Assembly: GCA_011947345.1 (NCBI GenBank)
Contig: JAAVTG010000272.1
Span: forward strand, 54,712-118,711
DNA: 64,000 nt
Direction: 5' to 3'
DNA from: Phytophthora quininea
Lineage: Eukaryota > Oomycota > Peronosporomycetes > Peronosporales > Peronosporaceae
Part shown: one piece after another, positions 10,375 through 21,640 of the stretch
Position numbering within the stretch: position 1 is the first letter of the stretch
Layout: each line of letters starts with the position of its first letter
Notes under the pieces: model-generated
Seen by the model: only the letters and a program-made list of their open reading frames with translations
What the model was told of the DNA's origin: nothing
Database searches by the model: none
Position numbers and translations under genes: made by a program

Positions 10375-11933
10375 ATGACTACAACCATGCTCGACGCCGA
10401 GGACGCAGCTGCGGAAGCTCATTCATCGTCCATGCATTCACTTGTACGATGGACCAGGAACTACACCCCTGATGGAAAAACGGTACACTTTACGAGTCCG
10501 AACAAGGTGTGGTTCCATCAGCTGAAGAAGGAACAACATGCTAAGAAGGTAGTCATGTCATTGTGGAGTCATGACGAGCTTAAAGCTGCTGCGGACCACG
10601 TGGGTATTAGATTGACAGGAGGTGTGGTCCGGGTTGCAGATCTCGTCGAGAAGCGTTTTGACATTTTTGGTGGCGTTGCTCATGACTGTCTGTGTGATTC
10701 AGTGGAAATTTACAGAGACCGTGAACTCCTGCTTGCTGATATTATTGACAAGCTCTCCGATCAGCAGAAAGTTAAAAGCTTATTGTATTACGACCAACTC
10801 CAACAAGTCTGTAGCGAGATCTACCATTACGTTCCGAATCCGAATAATCGGTCGTGGTACACAAGCTCCGTGACTGATTTTGTGAAGCGGTCGCTGCTGG
10901 AGCGCTAGGCCAAGCTTTTAACATCAGAGAGGAATGCTATTATTCAATGCTTGGAGGGCAGCAGCGTTGCAGCTTCATTTCGGGGCCTTTTGTTTGAAGT
11001 CAAGGTGCACGATATGTTGACAGTCGGGGCCACCTTTCAGGCACGCAATGTTGATGATACCAGCGACAGCAAGATATTCCAATTACAGCTCACATCGAGA
11101 CAGCACGAGGAAAGCTACTGTTTCTCCGACAGCGAGTTCTCGGCAGAAACACTGTCCAATGGTGGCCCATACTACATTCCAAGGGCGAGAAACTTCTTGT
11201 CGGTCAACTCGATGTAAGACTTCAAGCAGCCCGAAGTTGTGGGTATTTCAGATGGCGGTGGCTCATTCTGATCCGGTGAGTGGCGAAGGTCTTTTACACA
11301 TTTTGGAACGGTTAGGCTTGTTGGAACGGTGGAGGAAGACCCAGCCCAGCTTGCGCTAATCTTTGCGGTTCCGGAAGATATCGCTGACGGCTTTGAACGG
11401 CAAGAGATTACACTTGACGTAGCTAACGATGAAGCTCTTGTGAGCGAACTGGAAGCCATCAAAGACAGAAGGGTAGACAAGCTGATGAATGAAATTGGTG
11501 TTTCCACCATCGCTGATCTTCGGAAATATGTGAGGGAGGCGAAGGCGGCTAAACGACTGCGAGTGACAAAGGGATTGTCAGTCGATTACCTGGACAGGAT
11601 TCTTAACGATCACGACAAGAAGAAGAAGCGCCGTGAAGTGAAGGAGCGTCTTGAGGACATTCCGCAGTACGTGTGGGGTGTCGACCTGCCACATTTCAAT
11701 GCAGCAACACGGTGGAACTCGCTACTGGATTGTCTACATTCCAAGTAATGGTAAGGCTACTGAATGCATTTTGTTGAATACGGTATGCGGCTCGATTCTA
11801 GCAAAACTAGGGAACACGAGTTTGGGAAATATGCTGGCAATACACTTCTTCTTAACGACCTGCAGCTACTACTGTGTTTTTGATGGACAGAAAGAAGATA
11901 CAATATTTTACCGATTCCCAGGAGTGATAGGAG
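10375..11933 (+). pseudogene. Broken CRN-type gene, copy B: end of ATPase and nuclease-like domain
   Basis: The frame from 10375 carries the region after the ATPase sensor of CRN-type proteins (LWSHDELKAAADHVG, KRFDIFGGVAH). It then carries a restriction-endonuclease-fold-like C-terminal module with FRGLLFEVKVHD, FQARNVDD, YYIPRARNFLSV and, in a second frame from 11329, DPAQLALIFAVPEDI. The TAG at 10906-10908 stands where the related fragment at 32560 has TGG (Trp), a G-to-A nonsense change. A frame break lies near 11218. The run ends with a short segment (11750-11933) leading into half of a P-loop, where the pogo element is inserted. The homologous minus-strand fragment at 32040 confirms that these residues were once coding. 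Confidence 0.5.
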
Positions 11934-11935
11934 TA

Positions 11936-11961
11936 CACCGACGGACAGAATGCAACAGCCA
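11936..11961 (+). repeat. Left terminal inverted repeat of pogo element
   Basis: Perfect reverse complement of 13573-13598; preceded by TA. Confidence 0.5.
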
Positions 11962-12063
11962 CTTTCCCGTCGGGTCAACAGCTGTCCAGTGATCATAGCC
12001 TTTTATTTCAAGTAACGAATTAGTAAGAGTTTGGGCAAAACTTAGAGGCAGCTGTATTTTGCG

Positions 12064-13318
12064 CTAAAACTCGGTTTTGAGTGCTTTGTTAAAAACACTG
12101 GTGACAGTGTCAGCCTTGATGGATTCCCAAGCGGCAATTACACGCTTTATTGTAGCTAGCCGTTTTGCCTTAGCAGTCGTAGCTGTAGAGTTCTCGAATA
12201 GTCATAGCGCCTTGAGCTTCGCCTTTAATAGCCCCATGATACCGACGTCTAAGGACTGGCACACGGATGTAGCATTTTTTGGCAACGGCTGGAGAACTGC
12301 CATAAGCTCCTCCGAGACAATCGCCTCGGATTCACCTGATACATGGCATTCTAAGTTATCCACGAGCAGCAAAGCAGAACGTGTCATATGCAGCTTGAGT
12401 AAGGAGCGTAGGTAAAACTTCCACACCCGTGTGTCCATCCAGGCTTTAGTCTGCACACTATAAACATGCCCTTAAAAATAAAATTAGCAAGCTGGTTTAA
12501 AAAATTAAAACTGCGACTCACCTGGAGGGTATGTCGGTAGTTCTTCCTTTTCTATCGTTCCATTTTGCTCTCCACGCAATATGAAAAGCAGTGGCAGCTT
12601 TATCCCGTCAACACGAATCGTACAAACCGTGGTCAGGCGAGCAGAATGTTTCTGCTGAGCAGTAATAGCTGATGACTGTCCCTTCTCGGCCAAAATCTTG
12701 CCTGGCGGTGCATCAAAGTAGATGCCAGTCTCATCACAGTTAAAGACTTTGCTAGCGGCGTAGCTGCTGTAATTAGCCTTGAAAAGTTTAGCAAAATCCT
12801 CATGCACTTCTAGTAAGTTCTCCTGTTTTTCCTATAAAAATGCCAAATAAATTCATTTAGTTACAATTTAGTATCATACCATTTTCAATAGTTTTTACCT
12901 TCAAGCCATGCGGCGTACGCTGCGTGAACCCGTGCTGATATGCAAAACTTTGCAGCAACCTCAAAAGAGATTGATACGCGGTGAATTCGTCCTTCTTTGC
13001 CTTTGCATACTCCTCCAACCAGTCAGAGTGCTCCTGACGTACGTAGGCCGCCATCATCGACGCGGTGAGTGGTAAGGATTCACGCCGCGTGTCCTTCATG
13101 TAGGTGACGAGTTCTACTCTAATCGGGATGATCTCAGGACGACCAGGCGCTCTTGAGAATGTCTTCTCACTGCCTCGAAAGGCAAAAAATGTCGTCCTCG
13201 TTTTTCGCCACGAAACTAGCGTTCTCCGAGGAATGTTTTGAGCCCTGGCTGCCTGGCGCTGACTAAGGCCTTCGGTGGCTAGGAGTGCGTGTCGCTTCTG
13301 CTTCGTGCTGTAGTGCAT
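12064..13318 (-). CDS. Pogo/Tigger-like DDE transposase with two introns
   Basis: Exons 13318-12899, 12831-12522 and 12470-12064 join in phase to 378 residues with GT-AG introns of 67 and 51 bp. The N-terminus, MHYSTKQKRHALLATEGLSQ, is a helix-turn-helix DNA-binding segment with RQAARAQNIPRRTLVSW, typical of CENP-B/pogo transposases. The catalytic triad is present: NCDETG (first Asp), LLVDNLECH (second Asp) and SLDVGIMGLLK (third Asp). The enzyme would cut and paste its own element; it is encoded antisense to the CRN gene around it. It is one of the few genes in the zone without a frame break. Confidence 0.5.
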
Positions 13319-13572
13319 CCTCCGCTGTTTTGGCCGAGAGAAAACCTCGCCGAGGAGTGCCGCAATGGCGATCTCCTCTGGCTGCTGCAGCGCTCTATCG
13401 GGTGGTGGAGGCTCCGCGGGGGCTCGGACGCTGCCTCCATTTTGTCAAGTGAATGACTCAGAATAACAACTGTGATTTAGCGTTGCGACGCAACACTTTG
13501 AGTAGTTTGATTGGTAAAAAAGATGATCGCATGGTCCATATCGCTTTTTGCCCGTTTTTCGTCGAGTTTTGC

Positions 13573-13598
13573 TGGCTGTTGCATTCTGTCCGTCGGTG
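13573..13598 (-). repeat. Right terminal inverted repeat of pogo element
   Basis: Perfect reverse complement of 11936-11961; followed by TA. Confidence 0.5.
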
Positions 13599-13600
13599 TA

Positions 13601-13890
13601 GGCAAGTCGTGCATTCTCATGCTACTGGTATTTTATTTACGAGCGCAAAGTGCTACAGATTTAAGCCCCGAACGTGGTGATTTATCTTGATGGAGCACAC
13701 CGAAGTTACATAGTCTTGCTGGTCCAAGATACATTGTCGAGTCTATTAGATTAGCACTCGGAGTGCTGCATATTCTGCTTGATTCTCACAAGTGCAAAAG
13801 CGGCCTGGTGGGCCGTTGCGCTGTCGATCTGAAAGTGCACATCTTCGAGGATGTCGTTGTCACCGTAGGAAAGTAATTGGTCAAACTCAC
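13601..13890 (+). pseudogene. CRN ATPase fragment right of pogo insertion
   Basis: Immediately after the TA the sequence reads GKSCILMLLVFYLR, matching the P-loop helix of the CRN ATPase at 37180 (GKSCILMLIAFYL), and then VIYLDGAHRS near 13680, matching VIYLDGEQGK there. Beyond 13730 a stretch with LVGRCAVDLKV resembles the CRN linker module (LVGRSVVDLKV at 36770), but it overlaps the 3' side of the next gene and that similarity may be fortuitous. Confidence 0.5.
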
Positions 13891-13895
13891 CTCGT

Positions 13896-14730
13896 CTACA
13901 GCAAGCGACCAACACTAAGCTGCAAGAATATTCCCGAAAGCAATGGCAATGTGAGGTTGTCATCCCAGCCGCCAATATCCAGCAACTCGGCCGCGGCCGC
14001 GCCGATTCCCGCAGCAAACGAGATCGTTGTCACAGCCGAAGCTCCTGCACTTCCGTCGATATAGAAATCACGCTCCAACATCAACACAGCAAACGTCGAC
14101 CCGGCAACGACAATAAAGCAGCCAACTGATCCTTCCAGCGACTTGTTACCACCCAACCGACCGATCAATTTCCTCAGTTTGTGCCGACCAAACAACGTTC
14201 CGAAAAGCGCTGCTGCCGGGTCCCCACCGACAACTACGTAGCAGCAACAGAAAACAACGTTAGAATTTCTTCAAAAGCCAACAGCCTTATCTACGTACAT
14301 GTAGAATCGCGAGTCTGGCAACTCGCAGTCGGAACACCATCAGCGAAATCCCCGACCCCAACAGAAAATAGTAGGCTCCAGGTAGCGCCGCTCTTGACAC
14401 TTCATACTGCCGTAAGATACTGCGAAAGCAGCTCACATAGGCGTCATTAACTGCTTTAAACCTCCCTCGAAGCTCGTGAAGTCCGTAGAACAGCAGTGCA
14501 AAGCCCAGCAGCACACTGGAGCCTATCACTGCACCGAAGAAACGTGAGGCTGCGTAAATCATTGCCCCGGTGCCGCAATGCTGCAGTTTGCGCTGTAAAT
14601 GGAGATCTCCACGGCGAGCGCCATGTTGACGGGTATCGGACCGTGGTTGGGCGGATACCACGTACTGGAACAGCAGAATCGCCGCCACGCAGGCCACGTA
14701 CGCTACGAAAGACACGTCACTATCCGACAT
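13896..14730 (-). CDS. Dolichol kinase / phytol kinase family integral membrane CTP-transferase
   Basis: Exons 14730-14295 and 14233-13896 join across a 61-bp intron (GTAGAT...GTAG) into 257 residues, a normal size for the smaller members of this family. The family signature lies at the exon 2 start: GGDPAAALFGTLFGRHKL followed by NKSLEGSVGCF. Multiple hydrophobic helices are visible (VAYVACVAAILLFQYVV, AVIGSSVLLGFALLF, CFIVVAGSTFAVLML). Relatives phosphorylate dolichol, phytol or diacylglycerol using CTP in the ER or plastid envelope; which substrate applies cannot be told. It is divergent from the AGC kinase starting at 14982, leaving a 251-bp shared upstream region. No frame break. Confidence 0.5.
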
Positions 14731-14981
14731 ATTAGAATTTTTAACTAAGACCGCGGTGGGACAGTAAATCCAGGGCACGACGAGGTGTCGACACTTTGAT
14801 ATTTGGTCGAGAATCCATACAGTCTTATGCTGTTGTGACCCAGGTTCGCCTTCCTCAGGAGTTTCAATCGGTCTTTGAAGCTTCCGGACCATAAATATAT
14901 TGGCGACTAACGCGACGAACGTCTTTGGACCAGGACGAGAAGGAGGTCGTGGCAGACCAGACTTCATCAAAAGCTTTCGCA

Positions 14982-16351
14982 ATGAGTTGTCAAGTGGCCG
15001 AGTTCCGTCCGAACTGTGAGTCTCATAGTCCCGACAAGACCAAGATGATCTACCCGGTTGCGAGTGATATGGTACCAGTTGAGAACGGTTGCAACGAGTT
15101 GTCACCTCAGGAGCTTTCAACGGATCTAGAGGACTTTGAACTCATCCGTGTGTTGGGCTTCGGTACGTATGGAGTGGTCAAGTTGGCCAAGCACAAGCCG
15201 TCGGGGATGTCCGTAGCGCTCAAAGTTCTGTCCAAGGAGCACGTGGTGGCCACTCGTCAGGAGAAGCACATTCTACGAGAGCGAGCGGTGCATCTGCAGC
15301 TGCAACATCCGTTGGTCGCTAAGCTTTACGGCACGTTCCAGGACGACGACTGTTTGTACCTGGTGATCGAGTATTTACCTGGTGGAGAGCTTTGGAGTTT
15401 GGTGTACTCGAAAGAAGATGATGGGGTGAAGTTGAGTCGCCGTTGAAACTGAAGGACGACGACTTTGATGATATCCGTCCTGCTTCACCGGTGAGTGCAC
15501 CCAAACCGACAGTCGTTGAGACTTTGAAGCCGTTCAAGCCAAGGACACTTGCGTCAAGTGATCTCAATCTACTTCGAAGTAGCTACGGTGGGCTGAAAGA
15601 GGAGTATGCAGTTTTCTACTTGGGTTGCATTCTTTGTGCACTCGAGTACCTTCACGACCAAGGCTTACTGTACCGCGACTTGAAACTCGAGAACTTGGTG
15701 CTGGACAAAGGAGGGTATCTCAAAGTCCTCGACTTCGGCTTCGCCAAGCCGGACGCTCAGTTGAAAGCGGACTCGAATGCTCGCAACCTCACGCTTTGTG
15801 GAAGTATGGACTACATGGCACCAGAAGTGCTACTACATCAATCGCACGACCAGCGAGTGGACGTGTGGTCGTTTGGGATCATCATGTACGAGCTGTTTCT
15901 CGGTAGAACGCCGTTCTACCACGAAAACCCGCGCGAACTTGGTCGTCGGATCACGTCGGAGGTTGAGTTCCCGAACGACTTCGAAGAGGAATATCCGCTG
16001 GCTTGCGACCTCATCAGTCATCTGCTCGTAAAGGACCCGGACGCTCGACTGGCCTCGATGAAAGAGATCAAGAAGCACAAGTTTTTCACTAAAGTGTTTG
16101 CCAGTTCGGACGATTGGGAGAAGCTGCTTCGACGCGAGTTTGAGCCTCCGTTCGTGCCCAAACTCAACGGACAATTCGACACGTCGTTCTTCCGGTCTCT
16201 CGACGAGGATGAAGAGAATGAACTGAATGCTGAGGTGGAGCCGTATTTCGAGGACGGCTCGAACGTGTTCCTCGATTTTGAAGGGGTTCCTATCCTCATT
16301 TTTGACTTCCTGTACACATCGACGGCTCAGTGTACTGACAAGCTAGCCTAG
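14982..16351 (+). CDS. AGC-family Ser/Thr protein kinase 1
   Basis: Kinase subdomains are clear: LGFGTYGVVKLAKH, VALKVLSKEHV (Lys), YRDLKLENLVLD, LDFGFAKP, CGSMDYMAPEVL and VDVWSFGIIMYE, followed by an AGC C-tail with FEPPFVPKLNGQFDTSFF. An acidic and proline-containing insert (about 15410-15560) separates the lobes, as in its neighbour. Frame is lost in a G4 run at 15423-15426; one more G would restore it, so a consensus error is likely. The closest kinases are PKA/AKT-like AGC enzymes. ATG 14982 (MSCQVAEF) was preferred because no ATG precedes it in frame. It is convergent with, and paralogous to, the kinase at 16534-17975; they probably arose by inverted duplication. Confidence 0.5.
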
Positions 16352-16533
16352 AACCCCTGTACCATTAATTTATCAATGAAGAATACACTAGAACACGACA
16401 AACACGCTTTCTTCTTGGCTCGAGGCCTGTGTTACGCAAAGATTCCATTGCTACGCTGCGCATAAATATACTACTCACGCTAGTGAGTCTCACATCAAAA
16501 GTCTGCACGGGAAATGCAGTCGGTATTGGTACG

Positions 16534-17975
16534 TCAATACCCAAAGTCGGAGTCTGCGTCGCTCCCCGTTTCGTCTTCATCGTGGATACGTACAAAGAGG
16601 CTCGTATCGAATGGACCATCAAGTCTTGGCACAAAAGGAGGGTCCACAAGTCGGGCTTCGAGTTGTTGCCAGCCCTGTGCGGATGGGAAGTAGCTACGGA
16701 AGAAAATACTCTTTTCACGTCCGAAAATGAAGCGAGACGTTGCTCCGGGTCTTTCATCAGTAGCGAGCGAATCAGACTGCACACATTCGGGTGTTGCTGC
16801 TCGTAGTCTTCTGGGAACTCCACAGGTTCCGATGTGATGCGGCGACCTTGTTCCCGACGGTTGTCGTGGAAAAACGGCATCACTCCAAACAGCAGCTCGT
16901 ACAGCACGATGCCAAAGGACCAAATGTCCGCTCGCTGGTCGTACGGTTTGTGCTGCAGAACCTCCGGCGCCATGTACTCCATACTACCGCACATGGTCGT
17001 GTTGCGCTCGGACGTTCGTACAGCGTCAGGTTTCGACAGTCCGAAATCCACCAGCTTCGGATACCCGTCAGCATCCAGCACGAAGTTCTCGAGCTTCAAA
17101 TCTCGGTACAAAACGTTGCGGGAGTGCAGATATTCCATCGCCAACACTAAACACGCGGCGTAGAAAGCTACGTAGCGTTCGTGGAGTCCTCCGTGGGAAC
17201 TCCGGAGCTTCTGCTTGCCCAAAAAGTTCTCCAGCGTCAAGCTATTGCGACTCATAGCGACGACGCTGGTTCCTCTTCTCGGTCGGTTCTGTTCTTCATC
17301 GGATTCCGACTCGGTCGTGACCGTGTCTGAAATCTCCGGTTCTTCATTGTTACCACGTGAAAACCTGGACTTGCGTTCCTCGTCGTCGGAGTCTTCCGCG
17401 TCCTCACTCTCCTCCAAATGGCCGTCGTCGTGCGTGTACACCAAGCTGTACATTTCTCCTCCGGAGCAAAACTCCATGACAAAATAAATCTTGTCGACGT
17501 CTTGGAATGTAGCATAGAGTCTCGACACGAACGGGTGAAGTAGCCCCAAGTGCACACTCTGCTCACGTAAAATGTTTTTCTCCTGCTGCATTTCTTGGAC
17601 GAAACGTTTATTCAGAATCTTGATAGCGACGGTGATGCCCGTGTCCAAGTGCCGTGCGAGGTGGACGGTGCCAAAGGATCCTCTGCCCAGCACGTCCAGG
17701 AGTTCGAACTCGTCCATATCGCTGCATTTCATCAATTTTACAGCAAATGCCGGTACCGATGCCGACGACTTGCGCGAGGTTTTAACGGTGACAGCGGCCA
17801 AATAGCTGGTGGCGCTGCTAAAGCGTTTGGACGAGTCCTTGACGGCCGAGGTTTGACGCCAAGTGGACGCCGAGAAGCGCTGCTTGGGCTGCTTGGTGAC
17901 TAGCGCGCGGATCTCGTTGAGCTTGCGCCACATCGGGGCCATCGACGGCGTCTCCACCGACCGGAATACCCTCAT
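16534..17975 (-). CDS. AGC-family Ser/Thr protein kinase 2
   Basis: Motifs in order: LGRGSFGTVHLARH, VAIKILNKRF, YRDLKLENFVLD, VDFGLSKP, CGSMEYMAPEVL and ADIWSFGIVLYE. A long acidic insert (ESEDAEDSDDEERKS and further Ser/Glu stretches) sits between the lobes. The AGC tail, DPPFVPRLDGPFDTSLF, is read in the next frame and ends at 16534 (DSDFGY). The break is in a T4 run (16712-16715; A4 on the coding strand) and one more base restores the tail. Without that correction the frame would run to 16365 with unrelated residues. The N-terminal 80 residues are basic and Ser/Thr-rich. It faces its paralogue tail to tail. Confidence 0.5.
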
Positions 17976-18291
17976 GGTGCAAAGCCAAAGTTGTCGAATG
18001 GTGACCTCGCTGGTCCGTTATAGAGGGCACTTTCCACGCATGTTCAGCGCTACACTTGATTTTGTATGTGGAGAGGCCCAACTGGAAAAACCAGTTGTTG
18101 TGTCGTGACTCTCGCCTTTCAAAGACACTTCGTGCCATCTTGTCAAGGGACAGCAACTCACCGACTCTTTGGACGTTGAAGCGGGTCAACGGTTGACGTT
18201 GCTGTGCTCTTCCGACGCTTGCACCCGGGTGAACGACTTACTTGCATTTTACTTTAGCACTTACGTAAAATAGTTACATCTCCGTAGACCT

Positions 18292-20858
18292 CTACGCCTC
18301 TGCTTGCTTCAGATATTGATTGGCGATGCTGCGTAGTTGGTAGTGGAGCGCCACAGCCGACGGTCGATCGGCCGCGTCGAACGCGACACACCTCAAGATG
18401 AGCTCTCGGATCTCGGGCGGACAGTCGTCTTCGATCGTGGGTTTAATGGCGTTCGTACTCACCAGCAGCGCGATTTTAGCGTCCGTGAGCGCTTCCTCCT
18501 CCGACTTGTTGCTGTTGTACGGATGGCCGCACGTGTCCAGCTCGCTCATGACGATGCCGAACGAGAAAATGTCGGCACTTTCCGAGTACCGCTCGCCTTG
18601 CAGCACTTCCGGCGCGATCCACGCGATGGTGCCCATTCCGCCCGTCATGGTACTCTCAGCCGTCTCGCGAGAGATGCCAAAGTCGCTCAGTTTGGCTTCC
18701 CAGTCGTGGCTCATCAGCACATTTTTGGACTTGAGGTCGCGGTGGATGATCGTCGGGTCGAACGAGTGCAAGTACACGAGCGCCTCTGCAATGTCCAGAG
18801 CGATGTCCGCCTTGCTCCTTGGTCGTGAGCCTGCATCTACCCACGTGAAACTATCTCGGCCGTTGTTGTCGCTACGCTTCTGCTTGAGTAGTACCGACAA
18901 ATCCCCTCGGGGCATGTACTCGACGACCAGCGATAAATCCATGAGGTTCGTCCAAGCCAAGCCGACAAAGTGCATGATCTTGGGGTGGTCCATGCGTGCG
19001 AGCAACCGGATCTCGTCCATGAAGCGACGTAACAGCTCCTTGGACATGGCCTTGGGCAGAATCTGCTTGACGACTACACGTTGGTTGTACAAAGTGGCAA
19101 GATGGACGACTCCAAAGCCTCCACTGGCGAGTTCCTCCTGGATGATGATGTCTTCGATCGGCAGTCGGTACGGGATCAAATCTTCATCGTTCCGGACGTC
19201 GTTGCTGAGGTAGCCGCTGTCTGAGGAAGGCGGCGGCAACGAAAGCGTGCGAGATGCTGACCCTGTGCCTCCAGTCACAACACTCGGCTGATCTTTGCCC
19301 AGTACGAAGAAACCTTCTTCTGGATTGGAATTGCTTTGCTGTCGCTGCTGCCGCCGCCGTCGATAAATAAAAATGCAATTGCAGCGAGAATGACGACGGC
19401 GGCTGCCACGATCCCAGCGATCAAACCAGCGTTGGAGCTCGATCCGCCGTTATTCACTTCGACGACGGTCGTGGTTCCGGACCCGTTGGTGCCTTGGGTT
19501 GTGCTACTTCCACTGGTAGCTGCAGTACCGTCGGAACTTGTAGCTGTACCTGAATTCGTACTAGAGTCTGTGGTTGAACTCGAAGTGCCAGAGGCAGCAG
19601 AGTCGTCACTGCTGCTAGTCGGGTACAAGCTAGCAAACGTCACATCTACAAAGCAGCAGATTAGATCCAACAATCCAACACCAAGCGAGAGCGATGACTG
19701 CAAGACTTACCATCGAGCACACAAGCCGAAATACTGTCTGTGATGGTAGTCACCGTGCCGCTGGAGCAGCCATCAGACGATAAACTCACAGTCATGCTCA
19801 ATTGAGCACTTTGAAGCACGGTGAGGTCAGACTTTCGTACGATAAAACTCGTCACCGTCGTGCCTCCCAGAGTCCTGAAGCGAACGAGATAAGTACGTGA
19901 TAACGGTATCGTATCAATCGCAACTCAAGACTTACAACTTTGTGAGACTCGTCGGGAACGTGACGCCCACAACGTCAGTGATCCGACAGTCGCTGCATTC
20001 GCTGTCCAGTTCAAACACACGCCAGGGTAAGACAGGGATGCCGCAACAATTGTGTGCGCTGCAGATCAGTGACGTACAGATACTGCAAGCTGTCTGGGAA
20101 CACGGCGCCTTCCAGCGTCGTGAGCTGCTGGTTGCCGTTGAGGTACAAATACTGCAGCGACGACGAGAAGCGGAACTTGGCCAGCGAGTCGATCGAGTTC
20201 TTGCGCAGATACAGCTTCTGCAGGTTGTCCGGGAAGTCGGACGCGCGAGTCGTCGTCAAAGCGTTCAAATCCAGCGTCCTAAAGTCAAATAAGCGTGAGC
20301 ACAAACACCCGCAAGAAGCGAAAGAAACAATCGACGTACAGCTGCAGCATACTCGACGGGAACTCGAAGCCATCCAGCGACGTCAACTGGTTGCTTGTGA
20401 TATCCCTACAGACAGCACCGTCAGCTCCATTCGTCTCAATACACTCTTAAAACTATTCGTACACTTCGGTGACGGACGTTCCTACTGCTTTGAACGTCTT
20501 GATCTTGTTATTCCAGAGCCACCTGCAATGACAACCATCAATTCCCGTAAACGATAAACACGTAGGCAAGCTCTTCCACGTACAAACTTGCCACGGCCGG
20601 GTAGCTCTCCACCACCTCAATATCGACGTAGCTGGCGTTGATACGATACTCGCCGGGATTCTCGGACGCCGTCGCGTCGATCGTGACCTCATCGCAGTCC
20701 GCGTCCTTGACCAAGATGGCCACGTCGTCTGCTCCACTAGCCGCCGCGGCCAACGTAACTTCGGACGGCGCTGCAATCCCCGACTTCGGACACGTCGTGG
20801 CCGCCAGAGCTCTGGTCAATACGCTGATAGCCAGTAGCACGTATTGCCAACGCCACAT
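18292..20858 (-). CDS. LRR receptor-like kinase 1 (TKL kinase)
   Basis: A signal peptide (MWRWQYVLLAISVLTRALA) starts at 20858, followed by small LRR exons separated by introns of about 40-60 bp (TLDLNALTTTRASDFPDNLQ, LYLRKNSIDSLAKF, YLYLNGNQQLTTLEGAVF). Next come a Ser/Thr-rich stalk (about 19480-19640) and one membrane helix (AGLIAGIVAAAVVILAAIAF). The cytoplasmic TKL kinase has ASGGFGVVHLA, VVVKQILPKAM, IIHRDLKSKNVLM, LSDFGISRE and GTIAWIAPEVL. Frame is lost just after the helix in an A5 run (19369-19373); one more base restores a basic juxtamembrane segment. It is predicted to sense an extracellular ligand at the plasma membrane; the ligand is unknown. First of three tandem paralogues on this strand. 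Confidence 0.5.
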
Positions 20859-21216
20859 GCTGGAGGAATATTGGTGACTGGAGATACAAGGACGTATGAC
20901 GTGTGTGATCTTAGGGCAAGTGTAAAAGCTCAGTTGTGAGTGCAGTCGCGATGGGAATCGAAGTGTGTTCCCACCCAGATGGAGTAGTACGTGATATTTC
21001 AATCCTACTGAGACGGTAGTGTTCACCGTCGCTGGATCAGCCGAACAGCGAAGTCTCTTGGTCGCACAACTTTCGACGGGTCGAAGGGACCACCTTCGAA
21101 CGCTCGCTCCAGTACTTACGTCGTTACGGTAGTCAATCGTGACTCAATGGTACAGCTCAGCGCTGTTTGTATTCAACATGTTAATACATGTACATCCACT
21201 TTACGTTCCAACTCAA

Positions 21217-21640
21217 CTACAACAGAAATTCGCGTTCTTTTCGGCGTGTACCTCGATGCGTATGTCGCTCCTCGCGGTCACTCGGTAAAACGTCTTGCTC
21301 GGTGTAGCGCACGCCCTTTTCCGTCAGTCGAATGCCTCGTAAGACCTTGTCACCTCTCTGTGTCGGTCGCTCTCTTCGTGGGGTCAATCGATCTGTGTAG
21401 CGTCCGTTCTGATCTGTTAAACGAATTCCTCGCTCGGTGGTCCGCTCACCTCGCTGACTTGGCCTTGTACTTCGTTGTGATGGTTGTTCCCCACGTTGAC
21501 TTGGTCTTGCACCACCTCGTTGTGACGGTTGTTCGCCTCTGCGGGACGGGCGTTCACTTCTACGGGACGGTCGATCGCCTCGATACGATGGCTGTTCACC
21601 ACGCCTGCTGGTCGGTCGCCCTCGTTCCGAGACATTGATC
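21217..21640 (-). repeat. Imperfect tandem repeats encoding Arg/Ser/Gln/Gly-rich tail
   Basis: The coding text cycles through 7-8 residue units such as RPSRRGEQ, PSQRGGA and RPSQRGER, with degenerate units towards the end. This is a low-complexity basic tail appended to receptor kinase 2. Confidence 0.5.

Larger units (their letters stand above)
11934..13600 (-). mobile_element. Intact-looking pogo-type (Tc1/mariner superfamily) transposon
   Basis: Perfect 26-bp terminal inverted repeats (11936-11961 and 13573-13598, outer end CACCGACGGACAGAATGC) are each flanked by TA, the target duplication of this superfamily (11934-11935 and 13599-13600). The single internal gene, on the minus strand, is uninterrupted once two small introns are removed. 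Total length is 1,667 bp with the TA copies. Identical repeats and an intact gene point to recent insertion. The insertion lies between GGAGTA and GGCAAG codons of a CRN P-loop. Confidence 0.5.

Noticed and set aside
13730..13890. CRN linker module opposite the 3' end of the dolichol-kinase-like gene
   Set aside because: The resemblance (LVGRCAVDLKV) is short and could be chance; not called as a separate feature.
14287..15120. Long minus-strand frame over the start of AGC kinase 1
   Set aside because: Its first part is a shadow of the plus-strand kinase; only the part from 14730 downward, with membrane helices and the kinase-family motif, is real.
16365..16533. C-terminal extension of AGC kinase 2 to 16365 in the original frame
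   Set aside because: The neighbouring frame carries the conserved AGC tail (DPPFVPRLDGPFDTSLF); the extension is out-of-frame noise after a run-length lesion.
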